A stretch of DNA of 60,000 bases, from positions 13,029,501 through 13,089,500 of the forward strand of contig NC_088310.1 of NCBI RefSeq assembly GCF_910592395.1, written 5' to 3'. This document shows, piece by piece, positions 57,419 to 60,000 of this stretch. Under the pieces are notes generated by a model. The model did not search any database. It had not been told where the DNA came from and saw only the letters and a program-made list of their open reading frames with translations. The position numbers were made by a program, and so were the translations under genes. The stretch's first letter is position 1, and each line of letters starts with the position of its first letter. This stretch comes from Lineus longissimus (taxonomy: Eukaryota > Nemertea > Pilidiophora > Heteronemertea > Lineidae).

Positions 57419-58446
57419 TTAAACTGGTCCCAGTGTCAGGGAGTCCACACAGGATTGTGAAATCATGTGTGGTCTGCCAAACCGCTGCTCCAACAGTTCA
57501 AGGGATTTCTTTAAACCCCCTGGTACACCTTCGAATCCTTTTATAGCCGTCTTAGCCTTCCCGTCCACAAACTGGAGCAGCCTCGACATCTGTTGCTCCT
57601 CAGACAAATCGTAGGCGGTCACCATTTGTCCGAAGCGAGACCTAAACCTTAGGTACTCGCATGGCTCACCGGAGAACTTTACTACCTCCATGGGCGGAAG
57701 ACTGTTCTTAACGGCAAGCCTTTCCAAGCTCTCAGCAACCTTTCCCATGTGTTGACCGATCACCGACGTTTCCATTGGACTGCTTGGTCTAGGTGTGTAC
57801 GACAAAGGCCACCAGGAGTAGGGCTAATGGCCGGGCAGTAGGTAATAGGAGCTCCGGGTTGCATCCCATAACTACTTGCTGCAGGATAGTAAACTTGTCC
57901 ACCAATGAGTACAGGTGTACCGCCACCAACAGGGTACACAGGTCCTGGTTCGATCACAGTTGTACCGCCACCAACAGGGTACACAGGTCCTGGTTCGATC
58001 ACAGGTGTACCGCCACCAACAGGGTACACAGGTCCTGGTTCGACCACAGGTGTACCGCCACCAACAGGGTACACAGGTCCTTCTTCATCCACATCCCTAC
58101 GTGGTTGTGGCCTGGAAGTGTAAGCCATCGAGTCGCCTACACCTTGTGACTGTTCACGCTTGAATACAGGGGCGTGGACCGGCGAGCCTGTAGCACATTC
58201 AGCCCCCGTCGCAAATCTCACAGTCCTACCTCCTGTTCTAGACACAGCAGGTAATGTCGTGACTGTCTCTATGGGGCTTGGAAGATTCAAGACCGCGTTG
58301 GCACGTCCAGGCTGAAGATGTTCCCCTGGCGTGCTATGTCTTCTCTGTTCCAAGATCGAATCGGTTTGTTCTTGAGTACTGCTGATTTCTGCTTCCAGCC
58401 ATTTTATCGTCGCATCCGACAAAAGATCAAGTCCAGTACGATCCAT
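57419..58446 (-). pseudogene. BEL/Pao gag (broken in two places)
   Basis: The ATG at 58446 lies about 20 bp inside the 5' LTR and opens a Gag N-terminus. A helical start (TIKWLEAEISSTQEQ) is followed by four copies of a 15-residue Gly/Pro repeat (GPVYPVGGGTPV type, about 57905-58090). Near 57790 the frame changes. The second segment (to 57419) has the conserved VVKFSGEPCEYLRFRSRF block (DUF1759-like) and ends abruptly at SLTLGPV. Comparison with the usual BEL gag suggests some 50 residues were lost at about 57417 before pol resumes. Both breaks would prevent a full particle protein. Confidence 0.85.
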
Positions 58447-58465
58447 CTTGTTGCGTTATTTGAAC

Positions 58466-59234
58466 TATGTCGTCTCATCTAACCGAAATCAACAAGAGTG
58501 ACAACGATTTGTACCAGCATAAAGTCTTTAATTCCAAAACATGTGTGTACGGGTGCGGTTCAACTGCAAACACAGAATAAGAACAAACATAATACTCTAA
58601 AAGATTGTCACATCCACCTTGAAGACGAAATCAAACTAGTCACATCCACCTTGAAGACGAAATCAAAATTGTCTTCCAGCAGGTGCTGCCGCCTGGGCTT
58701 ACAGACATAAACTAAATTACCTGTGGCAATCGCCATACATAACTTCAGTGGAAAATTGGGCATGACCGCTAGCCTAATACTGTCCCTAAAACCATTAGAA
58801 ACGTAGCTTATTGTCTTAGGATGTATCTTAAGATATTTAACCATACTCTTGCCACTGATTGCAATAGTTCTGCGCCCAAATCTAAGCGGGCCTTGAAACT
58901 GTATGAATATGGCGCAGCATTCAAAGTTAGTCGACATTGCTGCATTTAGGGCTTGATTTCGCCACAACTAAGGTTCACAATAACATGATATTTGTACAAG
59001 ACATAGAACTTACATAACGTTAAACCCTCATGTCGAAATAAAGATGACACACCGTTCTTAAAGCACAAATAAGTTGAACTTTACGGCAATCCGCAAATCA
59101 ACGTCTTGATGACTCCAAAATAGCGTGGGGAGTGAAAAACACGAGAAGAAAAAATAAGACGCTACTGTAAAGTCGCCCAGGAGCGGTCCAGACCAAAGAC
59201 GTCCAGGAACCGTCCAGACCAAAACGACACGACA
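58466..59234 (-). repeat. 5' LTR of BEL/Pao
   Basis: Direct copy of 51519-52287. The sequence just downstream on the - strand (GTTCAAATAACGCAACAAG) would be the primer-binding region, but I could not match it to a tRNA 3' end. Confidence 0.95.
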
Positions 59235-60000
59235 ATTGATGCCATCTCCACTGCTTGGTCCACCTTACCACTTCTGGCATAATGTTTTGCCGAAGACTCG
59301 CCTGTCCAACCAATGTGTTGCATCATGGCTTCCAAACTACGAGGCGAGGTGTCCGTCTGTATAGACAGCAAACCAATTGAGATAGCACACCCACTCCTCA
59401 TGCTATGAGGGGTTTCGCCCTCATCTATTCCCAAAATACGCAAATAATACCCAAGTCTCTGATAAGTTGCCTCGTAGGAAAGAGAACGATCAAGCACCCG
59501 TTGGCCGGACATTGGTCTAAACAGAAACCCCTCCTTTAGGTTGACATTCATAGAGGTGGCTACCAGGAAGTACCTCTTCAATCCCAAGATCGGGCAAACC
59601 ATGGGCTCCTTGCAAGTAAATATAGTAAATATATTCGGATTATCCACGCGGTGGGTTTTTCCCCACGTATGCTTAATCACGTAACCCGAACCTCCCGGTA
59701 GCTCCCGTATTTCCTGGATTAACACTATCCCATCATCGTGTGCTCTATCCCCGCCGAAAAACATAAACTTGAATAAAGCCTGGTCCGTAGCAAGAATAAA
59801 TCTCGAGGCTAGGTTGACCTCCTGGCGGACCAACTGCCTGTCCATATACATAGAAATTAAGATTAATTTTGACATGAACAATGGTTTTGCCTGTGCTACC
59901 ATGACATGGCCTTTACTTTGCTCCTCCCAGATCTGCTTTGAATAAGTCGAAACTTGATCCGGGATGACCGGATTTCCCTTACCGCCACCTGTCTGGTCTT

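Larger units (their letters stand above)
51519..59234 (-). mobile_element. BEL/Pao LTR retrotransposon, 7.7 kb, full length but frame-broken
   Basis: Two direct 769-bp LTRs (58466-59234 as 5', 51519-52287 as 3') enclose gag and pol on the - strand. A 5-bp duplication ATTGA lies outside (51514-51518 and 59235-59239). I counted about nine differences between the LTRs, so the insertion is fairly recent. The order protease, reverse transcriptase, RNase H, integrase and the Asp-Ser protease motif fit BEL/Pao. Three coding breaks make it non-autonomous now. It lies inside a tyrosine recombinase gene. Confidence 0.95.
51429..60000 (-). pseudogene. Tyrosine recombinase (Crypton/DIRS-type), split by BEL/Pao and partial at window end
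   Basis: The frame stays open from the window edge (60000) to 59235. After the BEL/Pao element it continues at 51513 to a TAA at 51431-51429; the join with one ATTGA copy is in frame. At least 250 residues are visible. The catalytic residues of the tyrosine recombinase fold are present: Arg in FFGGDRAHDD, His and Arg in TPHSMRSGCA, a His-Gly-Trp-like block in MQHIGWTGES, and the nucleophilic Tyr in AKHYARSG. Such enzymes move Crypton, DIRS and Ngaro elements by strand exchange through a 3'-phosphotyrosine bond. I cannot separate those classes, as no reverse transcriptase is attached within the window. Without the BEL/Pao insertion the gene looks intact in the visible part. Confidence 0.85.

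Noticed and set aside
1-60000. CRISPR array, prophage or bacterial operon
   Set aside because: No regularly spaced direct repeats with unique spacers, and the genes are intron-split eukaryotic transposon genes.

Overview
This is animal nuclear DNA, most likely from a marine invertebrate with a repeat-rich, AT-leaning genome. Genes are split by GT-AG introns, there is no operon structure, and almost every recognisable protein belongs to a eukaryotic transposon. The mix (PIF/Harbinger with Myb-like partner genes, pogo/Tigger, Mutator-like, BEL/Pao LTR, non-LTR fragments, a tyrosine recombinase, many foldback elements) fits a lancelet, hemichordate, echinoderm or mollusc. I cannot choose between them from sequence alone. 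I saw no rRNA, tRNA or CRISPR array.

Layout. 1-3357: no gene seen. 3358-4213: dispersed repeat 'X', itself interrupted by a 442-bp TIR element. 4283-9557: decayed Harbinger-1 (transposase plus Myb-like gene) with a 2.46-kb pogo element (5936-8395) in the intron of its Myb-like gene. 10005-33777: a much larger Harbinger-like unit bounded by matching GGGCCCGGTTTC termini with clustered CTTAAG sites. It carries a spliced Myb/SANT (NAIF1-like) gene on the + strand and a spliced HARBI1-like transposase on the - strand, converging. Both reading frames look intact. Within its Myb intron sits Harbinger-2 (12336-22683). Within the Harbinger-2 transposase exon sits a 5,047-bp element (13325-18371) with nearly identical ~690-bp inverted termini, a 4-bp CCAG target duplication and a giant protein. 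That protein appears to join a DDE-like region, a FEN1/XPG-like nuclease and a CXC zinc domain. Intron 1 of the HARBI1-like gene holds a Mutator-like element with a perfect 9-bp duplication (31505-32937).

34-50 kb is mostly non-coding. It holds an 882-bp foldback element (38806-39687), a non-LTR retrotransposon 3' end (about 40690-41158), a Harbinger-type MITE (41827-42111), a broken GPCR (around 44.1-44.6 kb), a 783-bp mariner-like inverted-repeat element (44941-45723), an unrecognised two-exon secreted-protein candidate (47816-49495) and a truncated LINE with target duplications (49976-50383). 51519-59234 is a complete-length BEL/Pao retrotransposon on the - strand with 769-bp LTRs. It splits a tyrosine recombinase gene (51429-60000, running off the window).

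How it fits together. The insertions give a relative order: giant Harbinger, then Harbinger-2, then the 5-kb element; Harbinger-1, then pogo; tyrosine recombinase, then BEL/Pao. In three of these cases removing the insert with one copy of its target duplication restores an in-frame or previously seen sequence, so those boundaries are well supported. The likeliest undescribed item is the 5-kb element and its nuclease-bearing protein.
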